Below, in pieces: positions 9,038 through 18,328 of a DNA stretch of 64,000 nt; the stretch's first letter is position 1, and every line of letters starts with the position of its first letter. The translations under genes and the position numbers were made by a program. Under the pieces are notes generated by a model. That model searched no databases and was not told where the DNA came from. It saw nothing but the letters and a program-made list of their open reading frames with translations. This DNA comes from Stutzerimonas azotifigens. GTDB lineage: Bacteria; Pseudomonadota; Gammaproteobacteria; Pseudomonadales; Pseudomonadaceae. The stretch covers positions 540,470 through 604,469 of the forward strand of contig NZ_JAAMRF010000002.1 of assembly GCF_013522725.1 (NCBI RefSeq), in the 5' to 3' direction.

Positions 9038-9109
9038 ATGGAAACCCGGGCGTGTCTTGCTCCCGGTATGGATAATCGACCGTCACAGCGGTAACTGAGA
9101 GGCTGGGCT

Positions 9110-9589
9110 ATGAAAATGACGTCTTCACAGGGTTCGGAAGATCCCATTCTGCAATGGGTGACCTTCCGCCTGGACAACGAGACCTACGGCATCAACGTGA
9201 TGCAGGTTCAGGAAGTGCTGCGTTACACCGAGATCGCCCCGGTACCGGGTGCGCCGAGCTACGTGCTGGGGATCATCAACCTGCGTGGCAACGTGGTGAC
9301 GGTGATCGACACGCGCCAGCGTTTCGGTCTCGATCCCGCGCCGGTCAGCGACAATACCCGTATCGTCATCATTGAGGCCGATCGCCAGGTCGTCGGCATT
9401 CTGGTCGATAGCGTTGCCGAAGTCGTTTACCTGCGGCAATCGGAGATCGAAACCGCGCCCAACGTGGGCAACGATGAGTCGGCCAAGTTCATCCAGGGCG
9501 TCTGCAACAAGAACGGCGAACTTCTGATCCTGGTCGAACTCGACAAGATGATGACCGAAGAAGAATGGTCGGACCTGGAGAACATCTGA
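9110..9589 (+). CDS. cheW: Chemotaxis coupling protein CheW
   Basis: A 159-residue adaptor linking CheA to chemoreceptors. Family landmarks are WVTFRLDNETYGINVMQVQEV (residues about 16-36), YVLGIINLRGNVVTVIDTR (about 54-72), and a second half with VGILVDSVAEV and IQGVCNKNGELLILVELD. A GAGAGGCT sequence sits just before the ATG. It follows parP by 72 bases and precedes the DUF2802 gene by 3 bases. Confidence 0.96.
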   Translation: MKMTSSQGSEDPILQWVTFRLDNETYGINVMQVQEVLRYTEIAPVPGAPSYVLGIINLRGNVVTVIDTRQRFGLDPAPVSDNTRIVIIEADRQVVGILVDSVAEVVYLRQSEIETAPNVGNDESAKFIQGVCNKNGELLILVELDKMMTEEEWSDLENI

Positions 9590-9592
9590 TCC

Positions 9593-9997
9593 ATGCTGAT
9601 CGCTGCGGTGGCTGTGCTGGCGGTGTGCTGCGTCGGCCTGTTGGGTCTGCTGCTTTGGCTGATGCAGAGCCACAAGTTGCAGGCACAACTACAGGCCGAG
9701 CGCGACGCCATGCGCGACCAGCGCATCAAGGAGCTGGGCAAGCGCCTGGATGCCTATCTTGAAGGCAGCGTCCGCATCGGCGAGGAGCTGCATGAGGTGC
9801 GCCGTCTTGTTGCGCCGCTGCCTGACAAGCTGACCCAGCTCGAGCAGCGCGATCCAGGCAGCCTGTCGTTCACCCAGGCCGCCCGGCTGGTGGGCATGGG
9901 CGCCAGCGTCGATGATCTGACCCAGTCCTGCGGCCTGACCCAGGCCGAAGCGGAGTTGATGAGCAAGCTGCACCAGAGTCGGCGCCCGCAGCGCTGA
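9593..9997 (+). CDS. DUF2802 membrane-anchored protein
   Basis: A 134-residue protein with one N-terminal membrane helix (about 2-24, rich in Leu/Val), a heptad-like helical middle (about 28-75: ERDAMRDQRIKELGKRLDAYLEG) that may form a coiled coil, and a C-terminal helical segment (about 90-130) of the kind found in DUF2802 proteins next to cheW in Pseudomonas. Its biochemical role is not known to me. It starts 3 bases after cheW and so is cotranslated with it, which suggests a function tied to chemotaxis arrays. Confidence 0.8.
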   Translation: MLIAAVAVLAVCCVGLLGLLLWLMQSHKLQAQLQAERDAMRDQRIKELGKRLDAYLEGSVRIGEELHEVRRLVAPLPDKLTQLEQRDPGSLSFTQAARLVGMGASVDDLTQSCGLTQAEAELMSKLHQSRRPQR

Positions 9998-10007
9998 CTT
10001 TCCTGAT

Positions 10008-10021
10008 GCCGGCATGCCGGC
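10008..10021. repeat. 14-base perfect palindrome after the chemotaxis operon
   Basis: GCCGGCATGCCGGC lies 11 bases after the DUF2802 stop. It lacks a loop and a T-run, so it is either a weak transcription-end structure or a protein site. Confidence 0.4.
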
Positions 10022-10170
10022 TCCGAGTCCCTTCCACCCGCCAGCGCGATGCCTGGCCGATCCCCTCGACATCAGGTCGATTGAACCCCGCGCGACTTCC
10101 TGCTCTCCAAGGTTAAGGAATGACCCTTCGGTCATTCGGGCTCCGCATGGCTCAGGCCGGGGAGGGCGTG

Positions 10171-10611
10171 ATGTTGCGCATTCTGGTTCTCATCCTGTTC
10201 AGCGTTCCCGCCTGGGGGCAAGCCGAAGAAGCGCCGCTTGAAGTCGAAGGCGCGATGACAGTCAACGTCTATCAGGCCAAGCGTCTCTACGACCTGGGGG
10301 CAGTATTCGTTGACGTCAGGCCGACGCGAGAGTGGAGCTGGGGGCATATCCATGGCGCCGTTCATCTCGACCTGCACGGTCGCTTTCCGGGACTGTCCCA
10401 GGGGCAGTGGCCGCGCGAGGTGCCGCTGGTGCTCTATTGCGACAGCGAAGTCTGTCCCAGTGGCGCGGCCGCGGCGCGGCGCGCGGTGGCATGGGGCTAC
10501 AAGCAGGTGTTCTATTTTCGCGAGGGCTACTTCGCCTGGCAGCTGGCGGATTTCCCCCAGGGCAAGAGTATGGCGGGCGAACTCTCCGCCCTTAGCGCTC
10601 AGGCCCACTGA
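10171..10611 (+). CDS. Exported rhodanese-like protein
   Basis: A 146-residue protein with a predicted signal peptide (MLRILVLILFSVPAWGQAEE, cleavage near residue 20) and one rhodanese domain. The domain shows VFVDVRPTREWSWGHIHGAVHLD and an active-site loop starting at C90 in LYCDSEVCPSGAAAARR, with a second cysteine, C95, in the loop, unlike the usual CxxGxR. It could transfer sulfur or act in periplasmic redox/cyanide chemistry. The ATG at 10171 follows GGAGGG at 10161-10166; an in-frame ATG at 10120 would bury the signal peptide. Its 3' end overlaps the convergent FlhB-like gene by 20 bases. Confidence 0.8.
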   Translation: MLRILVLILFSVPAWGQAEEAPLEVEGAMTVNVYQAKRLYDLGAVFVDVRPTREWSWGHIHGAVHLDLHGRFPGLSQGQWPREVPLVLYCDSEVCPSGAAAARRAVAWGYKQVFYFREGYFAWQLADFPQGKSMAGELSALSAQAH

Positions 10612-10903
10612 GCAACAGCGGCGCGTCGCCGTCGTCGCGCTGGCCGAAGCCTACGGGGGCCTTGCCCTTGAGATACCAGGCGAAGGCGATGACTTCGGCG
10701 ATGCTGCGGTAGAGCGCCTCGGGAATCGCGTCGCCGAGTTCGAGCCTTGCCAGCAGCCGGACCAGTTCGGCGTTCTCGTAGATCGGCACCTCGTGTTCGC
10801 GAGCGATGGCGAGAATTGCCTCGGCCAGCGCGTCGTCACCCTTGGCGGTCACGCTCGGCGCGTTGCGGCCGTCATAGGCCAGTGCGATGACTTGCTTGCT
10901 CAT
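10592..10903 (-). CDS. Small FlhB-like export-switch protein
   Basis: A 103-residue soluble protein corresponding only to the C-terminal cytoplasmic part of the flagellar export switch FlhB, from just after the self-cleaving NPTH position (VIALAYDGRNAPSVTAKG, then EHEVPIYENAELVRLL and the IPEALYRSIAEVIAF helix). The transmembrane half and NPTH are absent, so it cannot be a full FlhB. Such FlhX-type proteins can partly replace cleaved FlhB-C in other bacteria. Its ATG overlaps the stop of the FliK-like gene upstream by 4 bases, so the two are made together. Confidence 0.83.
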   Translation of the reverse strand: MSKQVIALAYDGRNAPSVTAKGDDALAEAILAIAREHEVPIYENAELVRLLARLELGDAIPEALYRSIAEVIAFAWYLKGKAPVGFGQRDDGDAPLLLSGPER

Positions 10904-12429
10904 GCGGTTTCATCCACGAAACGTTGTTCAAGCGAGGTTTTTGGCCCTTGCGGTGGCGTGCCCTGGCGACAGGCCAGTTCGGCGACTGCGAGGCCGGCCG
11001 CCGTTAATCGTTCGCGAAGATGCGCGAGTTCTCCATTGATCAGTTGTGCAGTGCCGGCGCGCTCGGCCCATAGCTGGCTCGACAGATTGCCCTGCGCCAG
11101 CTGAGCCTGTACCTGCAGCGGGCCGAGGGGCGACAGGTCGAAGGCGAGCTCCACTCGCCAGACGATTTCCGGCTTTTCCTTGCGTTGTTCGGGTGGGCTT
11201 TCCTCGCGCTGCAGCTTGACCTGCAGGGGCACGATATCGCGTTGATCGCGCATGGGGATTTCCATCTGCCAGGTCGTCAGCAAGGTGCCTTCCGGGCCGA
11301 CCTGGGATTGCGCCAAGCTGGACAGTTGATGCGTCTGCAGGCGAGAGACGGCTGCGGCGGCGAGTTTGAGCAGGGTTTCCAGGTCCGCTTCCTCATCCAT
11401 GCCTTGAAGCAGCCGGCTCGGTAATGGAAAGCCCATTGCCGGCTGGCGCGCGCCGTTCTGCCCGAATACACCGAGTGCGTGACGGGCGAAGGCCGGTAGC
11501 GCTTGGCCCATGGCTGCGCCGGCCTGGGCGGAGGCGAGCGGCGTGCTGCCGGGCAGGTTGGGTAGCAGTTGGGCGATGAGCCGCAGCAACGCGGCCTTCA
11601 TGTCGCCCTGCGCCGCGCCGTGCTGGCCTGCGAGCAGCCGTGCCTCCAGCAGCGTGCCGCTTTTTTCCAGTGCCTGAGCCAGGGCCTTCGGGTCGGTGAG
11701 TTCGCTGACGTCCGGCATGAGACCGAGCAGTTTTTCCGCGGCGCCCCTCAGGCCCTCCGGCAGCGAGCCTGCATTGCGCAACGCCCCGAGCAGGCCCTCG
11801 AGCGAAGCCTGGCGCTCCTGCTGCGAGGCCATCTGCTGGCCGAGCGCGAGCTGGTCCAGCCGACCGCTCAGGGGCAGGAAGCTCAGGGCCTGGCTGCCCT
11901 TGACCTGGGCAGTGAGCAAGGTGCCCAGGGGCAACGGTGTGGTGGACTCGATCTCGAGTTTTTCACTGGCCATGGCGGTATTGAGCAGCTGGATCACCAT
12001 CTTGAATACGGCTTGTTCGCCTTTGGCCGCCGCGATCTGCTGGCTGGCCACCACCTTGCCCTGCAGCACGGTGCCAATGGGCACTCGCTCCAGATCGATG
12101 CTGCCCACTGGCTGACGAGCCAGCGCCTGCAGACTGGCCATCAACCGATTGTCGGAAAGGGCGGTGACGGCATAGGCGGTGCCGCTGGCCACGGCACGAT
12201 TGCTGAGGGCTTCGAGGGTGGTTTGGCGACCGTTGTCGAGCGTCAGGCGCAGGATGAGCTGGAACGCCTGACCGCTTTCCTTGACGCTGACGACCTCCGC
12301 CTCGGCGCTCTCGCCAGCGGCGAGCAGGCCCTGCATCGGCTGGAGCAGCTTGAGCGCCAGATCCGCAGCGGCCGCCGCGGAGCGGGGCGGGGCGGCTGGA
12401 AGAGGCTGTGCGGCCTTGATCTCGGTCAT
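10900..12429 (-). CDS. FliK-like flagellar hook-length control protein
   Basis: A 509-residue Gln/Leu/Ala-rich protein. The C-terminal third (from about residue 370) has the FliK C-terminal pattern: PEGTLLTTWQMEIPMRDQ, VWRVELAFDLSPLGPLQVQ, then LWAERAGTAQLINGELAHL and LRERLTAAGLAVAELACRQG. The rest is low-complexity helix. I chose the ATG at 12429 (MTEIKAAQPLPA); the open frame continues 49 codons upstream but with atypical composition. Paired with the small FlhB-like gene, it looks like a second ruler/switch pair, since the structural fliK locus of Pseudomonas is elsewhere. It diverges from ccmA. Confidence 0.75.
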   Translation of the reverse strand: MTEIKAAQPLPAAPPRSAAAAADLALKLLQPMQGLLAAGESAEAEVVSVKESGQAFQLILRLTLDNGRQTTLEALSNRAVASGTAYAVTALSDNRLMASLQALARQPVGSIDLERVPIGTVLQGKVVASQQIAAAKGEQAVFKMVIQLLNTAMASEKLEIESTTPLPLGTLLTAQVKGSQALSFLPLSGRLDQLALGQQMASQQERQASLEGLLGALRNAGSLPEGLRGAAEKLLGLMPDVSELTDPKALAQALEKSGTLLEARLLAGQHGAAQGDMKAALLRLIAQLLPNLPGSTPLASAQAGAAMGQALPAFARHALGVFGQNGARQPAMGFPLPSRLLQGMDEEADLETLLKLAAAAVSRLQTHQLSSLAQSQVGPEGTLLTTWQMEIPMRDQRDIVPLQVKLQREESPPEQRKEKPEIVWRVELAFDLSPLGPLQVQAQLAQGNLSSQLWAERAGTAQLINGELAHLRERLTAAGLAVAELACRQGTPPQGPKTSLEQRFVDETA

Positions 12430-12492
12430 GTTTGCTTCAAATGCCCTTACAACCTGATGACTTTGCGGTCTTCGGCGGTCATGGATGCCATG

Positions 12493-12498
12493 TATAAT
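12493..12498 (+). promoter_or_regulatory. Candidate -10 element upstream of ccmA
   Basis: A perfect TATAAT at 12493-12498 lies 71 bases before the ccmA start, in the 139-base divergent gap between the FliK-like gene and ccmA. No good -35 hexamer is seen 16-18 bases upstream, so an activator or a weak promoter is implied. Confidence 0.35.
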
Positions 12499-12568
12499 CG
12501 CGCCCCGGTTCGGCCGGCGCCCGGTGTCAGTATAGCGGCCCGTCCATTCCCTTCTTGAATGCCAGCAG

Positions 12569-13213
12569 GTGTCCACAAGCGTGACCGATCCTTTCCTTCA
12601 AGCTGTTGCGCTCACCTGCGAGAGGGATTGGCGGCTGCTGTTCGACGGTCTGGCCTTTAGCCTTGAGCGTGGTCAGATGCTTCAAGTCTCCGGGCCCAAC
12701 GGCAGTGGCAAGACCAGCCTGCTGCGTGTGCTGGCCGGTCTGATGCAGCCGACCGCGGGCGAGGTCCTGCTGGACGGCGAGCCGTTGGCGGCGCGCCATG
12801 CCGATGTGGCCCGCAATCTGTTGTGGATCGGCCATGCCGCGGGCATAAAAGGGTTGCTCAGCGCCGAGGAGAACCTTGCGTGGCTCTGCGCGCTGCAGCA
12901 GCCGGTCAGTCGCGAGAGCATCTGGCAGGCCTTGGCGACGGTCGGACTGCGCGGTTTCGAGGATGTTCCTTGCCATACGCTTTCGGCCGGCCAGCAGCGC
13001 CGTGTCGCCCTGGCCCGGTTGTACCTCACTGCCGCACCGCTGTGGATTCTCGACGAGCCGTTCACCGCGCTGGACAAGCATGGCGTGGCCCAGCTCGAAG
13101 CGCATCTGGCTGCCCATTGCGAGCAGGGCGGTGTCGTGGTGTTGACTACCCATCACAGCCTGCAAGTGCGGCCGTCGGAGTTTCGCGACATCGCGCTGGG
13201 GCAGGCGGCATGA
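12569..13213 (+). CDS. ccmA: Haem exporter ATP-binding subunit CcmA
   Basis: A 214-residue ABC ATPase that powers release of haem from CcmE during c-type cytochrome maturation. Walker A is GPNGSGKTS (about 39-47), the signature is [15 protein letters not shown] (about 137-151), and Walker B is [12 protein letters not shown] (about 160-171). The length is typical. The GTG at 12569 follows a CAGCAG sequence; an in-frame GTG at 12581 is equally plausible (starting MTDPFLQ). Overlaps ccmB by 4 bases. Confidence 0.96.
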   Translation: MSTSVTDPFLQAVALTCERDWRLLFDGLAFSLERGQMLQVSGPNGSGKTSLLRVLAGLMQPTAGEVLLDGEPLAARHADVARNLLWIGHAAGIKGLLSAEENLAWLCALQQPVSRESIWQALATVGLRGFEDVPCHTLSAGQQRRVALARLYLTAAPLWILDEPFTALDKHGVAQLEAHLAAHCEQGGVVVLTTHHSLQVRPSEFRDIALGQAA

Positions 13214-13881
13214 GTGGCGTGTTCACGCTGCTGCTCAAGCGCGAGGCGCGCCTGCTCGTTAGGCGTCCTGCGGAGCTGGCCAACCCGCTGGTGTTCTTCG
13301 CCATCGTCATTGCGCTGTTTCCGCTGGCGGTCGGGCCGGAGTCTCAACTGTTGCAAGGCATTTCCCCAGGATTGTTGTGGGTAGCGGCGCTGCTGGCCGT
13401 GCTGCTCTCGCTCGACGGGCTTTTTCGCAGCGATTTCGAGGATGGTTCCCTGGAGCAGTGGGTCGTTTCGCCGCACCCTCTGGCGCTTCTGGTGCTCGCC
13501 AAGGTGCTGGCACACTGGTTGTTCTCCGGCCTTGCGCTGGTTCTGCTGGCGCCCTTGCTCGGGTTGATGCTGGGCTTGCCACTCCAGGCGCTACCGGTGT
13601 TGCTGCTGTCGCTTTTGCTGGGCACGCCTGCCTTGAGTCTACTGGGCGCGGTGGGTGCGGCACTGACCGTCGGCCTCAAGCGCGGCGGCCTGTTGCTGGC
13701 GCTGCTGATTCTGCCGCTGTACATCCCGGTGCTGATTCTTGGCAGTGGGGCGTTGCAGGCGGCCTTGCAAGGATTGCCGACGGCCGGCTACCTGTTGTGG
13801 CTGGCCAGCCTCACTGCATTGGCTGTGACCCTGACACCCTTTGCGATTGCCGCCGGGCTGAAGATCAGCCTCGGTGAATAG
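13210..13881 (+). CDS. ccmB: Haem exporter membrane subunit CcmB
   Basis: A 223-residue integral membrane protein with about six hydrophobic segments (starting near residues 25, 50, 90, 118, 155 and 190), the CcmB fold. The cytoplasmic [20 protein letters not shown] loop near 72-91 is characteristic. ATG at 13210 overlaps the ccmA stop. It forms the transporter-like CcmABCD complex with CcmA, CcmC and CcmD. Eighty-four bases separate it from ccmC. Confidence 0.95.
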   Translation: MSGVFTLLLKREARLLVRRPAELANPLVFFAIVIALFPLAVGPESQLLQGISPGLLWVAALLAVLLSLDGLFRSDFEDGSLEQWVVSPHPLALLVLAKVLAHWLFSGLALVLLAPLLGLMLGLPLQALPVLLLSLLLGTPALSLLGAVGAALTVGLKRGGLLLALLILPLYIPVLILGSGALQAALQGLPTAGYLLWLASLTALAVTLTPFAIAAGLKISLGE

Positions 13882-13965
13882 ACGCAGGTACGGACCGCTG
13901 GGGCTCGACGGCGCCCTGGCAGAGCATTCTCCGGGGGCTTGCCCTCACCGGAAACGAGTCATTCG

Positions 13966-14721
13966 ATGAACTGGACATGGTTTCACAAGCTGGGTTCGCC
14001 CAAATGGTTTTACGAAATCAGCGGCCGCTGGCTGCCCTGGTTAGGCTGGAGCGCCGCCCTTTTGCTGGCGGTGGGCGTGGTCTGGGGCCTGGCATTCGCG
14101 CCGCAGGATTACCAGCAGGGCAACAGCTTCAGGATCATCTACATCCATGTGCCGGCCGCGTTCCTGGCTCAATCGGTCTACGTGATGCTCGCGGTCGCGG
14201 GCGTCGTCGGGCTCGTGTGGAAGATGAAGCTGGCAGACGTCGCACTTCAGCAAGCGGCACCGATCGGCGCCTGGATGACCTTCATCGCACTGCTGACCGG
14301 CGCCGTCTGGGGCAAGCCGACCTGGGGCGCCTGGTGGGTCTGGGACGCGCGACTGACCTCGATGCTGATCCTGCTGTTTCTCTATTTCGGCATCATCGCG
14401 CTGGGTAACGCGATCAGTAATCGGGACAGCGCTGCCAAGGCGTGCGCGGTGCTGGCGCTGGTCGGCGTGGTGAACATCCCGATCATCAAGTACTCGGTGG
14501 AGTGGTGGAACACCCTGCATCAGCCAGCCACGTTCAAGATCACCGAAAAACCGGCGATGCCGATGGAGATGTGGCTACCGCTACTGGTCATGGTGCTCGG
14601 TTTCTATTGTTTCTTCGCTGCCGTGCTGCTGATGCGCATGCGCCTCGAGGTACTGCGTCGCGAGTCGCGCAGCAGTTGGGTAAAAAGCGAGATCAAGGGA
14701 TTGGTAGGGGGCTCACGATGA
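13966..14721 (+). CDS. ccmC: Haem-handling protein CcmC
   Basis: A 251-residue, six-helix membrane protein that attaches haem to CcmE. The tryptophan-rich WWD motif reads [18 protein letters not shown], near residues 117-134, and candidate haem-ligand histidines are in IIYIHVPAA and in the WWNTLHQPA loop. I chose ATG 13966 ([10 protein letters not shown]) over the ATG at 13939, since the shorter form matches the family start. It overlaps ccmD by 4 bases. Confidence 0.96.
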   Translation: MNWTWFHKLGSPKWFYEISGRWLPWLGWSAALLLAVGVVWGLAFAPQDYQQGNSFRIIYIHVPAAFLAQSVYVMLAVAGVVGLVWKMKLADVALQQAAPIGAWMTFIALLTGAVWGKPTWGAWWVWDARLTSMLILLFLYFGIIALGNAISNRDSAAKACAVLALVGVVNIPIIKYSVEWWNTLHQPATFKITEKPAMPMEMWLPLLVMVLGFYCFFAAVLLMRMRLEVLRRESRSSWVKSEIKGLVGGSR

Positions 14722-14894
14722 ATTTTTCCTCGTTCGCCGAATTCGTCGCCATGGGTGGCCATGGCGTCTATGTCTGGTCCTCCTATGGCATCAGCCTGGC
14801 GGTACTGGCTTTGAACGTCGCGCTGCCTGTACTGGCACGTCGGCGTCACCTGCAAGACGAGGCGCGTCGTTTGCGCCGGGAGGAAATGAAGTGA
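14718..14894 (+). CDS. ccmD: Haem exporter protein CcmD
   Basis: A 58-residue small membrane protein: N-terminal [15 protein letters not shown], one membrane helix (about 20-40), and a strongly basic C-terminal tail ([17 protein letters not shown]). It is needed to release holo-CcmE from the CcmABC complex. It overlaps ccmC (ATGA) and ccmE (GTGA), both by 4 bases, which confirms its boundaries despite the small size. Confidence 0.93.
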   Translation: MNFSSFAEFVAMGGHGVYVWSSYGISLAVLALNVALPVLARRRHLQDEARRLRREEMK

Positions 14895-15355
14895 ATCCGG
14901 TACGCAAGAAGCGGCTCTACATCGTCCTGGCGATTCTCGCCGGTGTCGGTATCGCGGTTGCCCTGGCGCTTTCCGCGCTGCAGCAGAACATCAACCTGTT
15001 CTACACGCCGACCCAGATTGCCCGGGGCGAAGCGCCCGAAGGCACGCGTATACGCGCTGGAGGCCTGGTCGAGGAAGGTTCGGTCAAGCGTGATCGGGAC
15101 TCGCTGTCGGTCGATTTTCGCGTTACCGACGGCGCCGAGACTGTCACCATTCGCTTTCAGGGCATCCTTCCCGACCTGTTCCGCGAGGGGCAGGGCATCG
15201 TCGCGCTAGGGCGCGTGAATGAGGAGGGCATCATGGTGGCCGACGAGGTGCTGGCCAAGCACGACGAAAACTACATGCCGCCCGAGGTCACCCAGGCGCT
15301 GGAGCAGAGCGGCATGATGAAGCATTACGAAGATGGCAAGGGGTACTCGAAATGA
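14891..15355 (+). CDS. ccmE: Periplasmic haem chaperone CcmE
   Basis: A 154-residue membrane-anchored haem chaperone. One N-terminal anchor helix (about 9-28) precedes a beta-barrel OB-fold domain. The covalent haem-binding motif is H124-D-E-N-Y128, with Y128 as axial ligand. The start is GTG at 14891, overlapping the ccmD stop. A basic MNPVRKKR precedes the anchor. Its stop overlaps the ccmF start by 4 bases. Confidence 0.96.
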   Translation: MNPVRKKRLYIVLAILAGVGIAVALALSALQQNINLFYTPTQIARGEAPEGTRIRAGGLVEEGSVKRDRDSLSVDFRVTDGAETVTIRFQGILPDLFREGQGIVALGRVNEEGIMVADEVLAKHDENYMPPEVTQALEQSGMMKHYEDGKGYSK

Positions 15356-17325
15356 TTCCGGAGCTCGGCCATCTGGCAATGATTCTGGCCCTGTGCCTGG
15401 TCCTGGTACAGTCGATCTTCCCGCTGATCGGCGCCTGGCGCGGTGATCGTCTGTGGATGAGTCTGGCGCAGCCGGCGGCGTGGGGGCAGTTCGCCTTCCT
15501 GGCGTTCTCCTTCGCCTGCCTGACCTACGCGTTCATGGTCGACGACTTCTCGGTCGCCTACGTCGCGAGCAATTCCAACAGCGCATTGCCGTGGTACTAC
15601 AAGTTCAGCGCCGTATGGGGTGCCCACGAGGGCTCGCTGCTGCTGTGGGCGTTGATCCTGGCCGGTTGGACCTTTGCCGTGTCGGTGTTTTCCCGCCAAC
15701 TGCCCGAAGAAATGCTGGCGCGCGTGCTCGGCGTCATGGGCCTGATCAGTCTCGGCTTCCTGCTGTTCCTGATCGTCACCTCGAACCCGTTCGAGCGCTT
15801 GCTGCCGCAGGCGCCGACCGATGGCCGCGACCTGAACCCGTTGTTGCAGGACTTCGGTCTGATCGTTCACCCGCCGATGCTCTACATGGGCTACGTCGGC
15901 TTCTCCGTAGCCTTCTCCTTCGCCATCGCGGCCTTGCTCGGCGGCCGGCTGGACGCGGCCTGGGCGCGCTGGTCGCGGCCCTGGACGCTGGTGGCCTGGG
16001 CGTTCCTCGGGATCGGTATCGTGCTCGGCTCCTGGTGGGCCTACTACGAACTGGGCTGGGGCGGCTGGTGGTTCTGGGATCCGGTGGAAAACGCTTCCTT
16101 CATGCCCTGGCTGGTCGGCACCGCACTGATCCATTCCCTGGCGGTGACCGAAAAGCGCGGCGTGTTCAAGAGCTGGACGGTGCTGCTGGCGATCGCGGCC
16201 TTTTCGCTGAGCCTGCTTGGGACCTTCCTGGTGCGCTCCGGGGTGCTGACCTCGGTGCATGCCTTCGCGACCGATCCGGAGCGCGGCGTCTTCATTCTGT
16301 GCTTCCTGCTCCTGGTCGTCGGTGGATCGCTGACGCTGTTCGCTTTGCGGGCCCCGGTGGTCAAAAGCCAGGTCGGCTTTGGACTCTGGTCCAGGGAAAC
16401 CCTGCTGCTGGTCAACAACCTGCTGCTGGTAGTGGCTACCTCGATGATCCTGCTGGGCACGCTTTATCCCTTGCTGCTCGACGCGCTGTCAGGGGCCAAG
16501 CTGTCGGTTGGCCCTCCCTATTTCAACGCGATGTTCCTGCCGCTGATGGCGCTGGTCATGCTGGCGATGGCGGTCGGTATCCTGGTGCGCTGGAAGGACA
16601 CGCCGGTGAAGTGGCTCACGGGCATGCTGGTGCCGGTGCTGATTACCAGTGGCGTGCTCGGGGTCGTCGCCGCGTTTGTTTTCGGCGATTTCCACTGGTC
16701 GGTCCTGGCGACCTGCTTCCTCGCCGCCTGGGTGGTGGTCGCCGGTGTTCGCGACCTGCTCGACAAGACTCGCCACAAGGGCCTCTACAAAGGTGCTCGC
16801 GGCCTGTCGCGCAGTTATTGGGGCATGCAGGTCGCCCACCTGGGGATCGCGGTCTGCGCGCTCGGCGTCGTGTTGTCCAGTCAGCAGAGCGACGAGCGCG
16901 ACCTGCGCATGGCGCCGGGCGACTCGCTGCAGATGGGGGGCTACAGCTTCATATTCGAGGGTGCCATCCATCATGATGGCCCCAACTTCACTTCGGACAA
17001 GGCCACCATCCGCGTGCTCAAGGGCGACCGCCAAATCGCCGTGCTGCATCCGGAAAAGCGGCTCTACACCGTTCAGCAGATGCCCATGACCGAGGCCGGT
17101 ATCGATCCGGGCTTCACCCGCGACCTCTATGTCGCCCTGGGCGAGCCCCTGGAAGATGGCGCCTGGGCCGTGCGCGTGCACATCAAACCCTTCGTCCGCT
17201 GGATCTGGCTGGGCGGCTTGCTGATGGGGCTCGGCGGTGTGCTGGCGGCCTGCGATCAGCGCTACCGGGTCAAGGTCAAGACGCGGGTACGCGAAGCCCT
17301 CGGCCTGGCTGCCCAAGGAGCCTGA
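15352..17325 (+). CDS. ccmF: Cytochrome c haem lyase subunit CcmF
   Basis: A 657-residue polytopic protein with about fifteen hydrophobic segments, the core of the apocytochrome c haem ligation module. The WWD signature [19 protein letters not shown] lies near residues 233-251. A large periplasmic loop before the last helix (about 520-615) is typical. ATG at 15352 overlaps ccmE; the stop overlaps the ccmG start. Works with CcmH/CcmI and thioredoxin-like CcmG. Confidence 0.97.
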   Translation: MIPELGHLAMILALCLVLVQSIFPLIGAWRGDRLWMSLAQPAAWGQFAFLAFSFACLTYAFMVDDFSVAYVASNSNSALPWYYKFSAVWGAHEGSLLLWALILAGWTFAVSVFSRQLPEEMLARVLGVMGLISLGFLLFLIVTSNPFERLLPQAPTDGRDLNPLLQDFGLIVHPPMLYMGYVGFSVAFSFAIAALLGGRLDAAWARWSRPWTLVAWAFLGIGIVLGSWWAYYELGWGGWWFWDPVENASFMPWLVGTALIHSLAVTEKRGVFKSWTVLLAIAAFSLSLLGTFLVRSGVLTSVHAFATDPERGVFILCFLLLVVGGSLTLFALRAPVVKSQVGFGLWSRETLLLVNNLLLVVATSMILLGTLYPLLLDALSGAKLSVGPPYFNAMFLPLMALVMLAMAVGILVRWKDTPVKWLTGMLVPVLITSGVLGVVAAFVFGDFHWSVLATCFLAAWVVVAGVRDLLDKTRHKGLYKGARGLSRSYWGMQVAHLGIAVCALGVVLSSQQSDERDLRMAPGDSLQMGGYSFIFEGAIHHDGPNFTSDKATIRVLKGDRQIAVLHPEKRLYTVQQMPMTEAGIDPGFTRDLYVALGEPLEDGAWAVRVHIKPFVRWIWLGGLLMGLGGVLAACDQRYRVKVKTRVREALGLAAQGA

Positions 17326-17858
17326 TGATGAAAAGAGTGCTGCTGCTGTTGCCGCTAGTGATCTTCCTCGGCATCGCTGTCTTTCTCTACCGTGGGCTGT
17401 TTCTCGATCCGTCCGAGCTGCCCTCGGCGCTGATCGGCAAACCCGTACCGCAATTCTCGCTGCCTTCGGTTGAAGATGAGCAGCGCCTGATCAGCGAGGC
17501 CGACCTCAAGGGCAAGCCTGCGTTGGTCAATGTCTGGGCGACCTGGTGCGTGGCCTGCAAGGTCGAACATCCGGTGCTCAACGCGCTGGCGGCGCAGGGC
17601 GTGAACATCCACGGGGTCAACTACAAGGACGACAACGCCGCGGCGCAGAAATGGCTTCGCGAGTTTCACGACCCCTACCAGCTGAATATTCGCGACGAAC
17701 ACGGCAGCCTGGGCCTGGACCTTGGTGTCTACGGCGCGCCCGAGACTTTTCTGATCGACAAGCACGGCGTGATTCGGCACAAGTTCGTCGGCGTCATCGA
17801 CGAGCGTGTCTGGCGCGAAAAACTCGCCGTGCTCTATCAGGAGCTGGTGGACGAATGA
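17325..17858 (+). CDS. ccmG: Periplasmic thiol reductase CcmG (DsbE)
   Basis: A 177-residue thioredoxin-fold protein with an N-terminal membrane anchor (about 4-22). The redox site is W-C75-V-A-C78, reading CVAC instead of the commoner CxPC, and the cis-proline is in YGAPETFLID. It reduces the CXXCH cysteines of apocytochromes before haem attachment. Adjacent ATGs at 17325 and 17328 are both possible. It overlaps ccmH by 4 bases. Confidence 0.95.
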   Translation: MMKRVLLLLPLVIFLGIAVFLYRGLFLDPSELPSALIGKPVPQFSLPSVEDEQRLISEADLKGKPALVNVWATWCVACKVEHPVLNALAAQGVNIHGVNYKDDNAAAQKWLREFHDPYQLNIRDEHGSLGLDLGVYGAPETFLIDKHGVIRHKFVGVIDERVWREKLAVLYQELVDE

Positions 17859-18328
17859 ACAGATTTCTTTGCGCCTTGCTGTTCGGATTGACGCTAAGCA
17901 CGGCTGTCTTCGCTGCGATCGATACCTATGAGTTTCGCGACGAGACCGAGCGTCAGCGCTACCGCACGCTGACAGAGGAGCTACGGTGTCCGAAATGCCA
18001 GAACCAGAACATCGCCGATTCGAACTCGCCGATCGCGATGGACTTGCGCCAGGAAATCTTCCGCATGCTCGAGGAGCAGAAGAGCGACGACCAGATCGTC
18101 GACTATCTGGTCGCCCGCTATGGTGATTTCGTTCGTTACAAGCCGCCAGTCAACACCAAGACCCTGGTCCTCTGGTACGGCCCGTTCGTGCTCCTGGCGA
18201 TCGGTTTTGGCACTGTAGCGATGATCCTCTTGCGCCGTCGCCGTCGTGTCGATGGCCCCACCTCAAACACCCTTTCCGAGGCCGAGCGCGAACGGCTCGC
18301 CACGCTGCTGGATAACAAAGACCCATGA
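17855..18328 (+). CDS. ccmH: Cytochrome c maturation thiol protein CcmH
   Basis: A 157-residue protein: signal sequence (about 1-20), a three-helix domain with the redox motif LRC45PKC48QNQNIADS, then a membrane helix (about 104-125) and a basic cytoplasmic tail. It forms a mixed disulfide with apocytochrome c and passes it to CcmF. Length fits the short form of CcmH, with the TPR part encoded separately by ccmI. ATG at 17855 overlaps ccmG; the stop overlaps ccmI. Confidence 0.95.
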   Translation: MNRFLCALLFGLTLSTAVFAAIDTYEFRDETERQRYRTLTEELRCPKCQNQNIADSNSPIAMDLRQEIFRMLEEQKSDDQIVDYLVARYGDFVRYKPPVNTKTLVLWYGPFVLLAIGFGTVAMILLRRRRRVDGPTSNTLSEAERERLATLLDNKDP

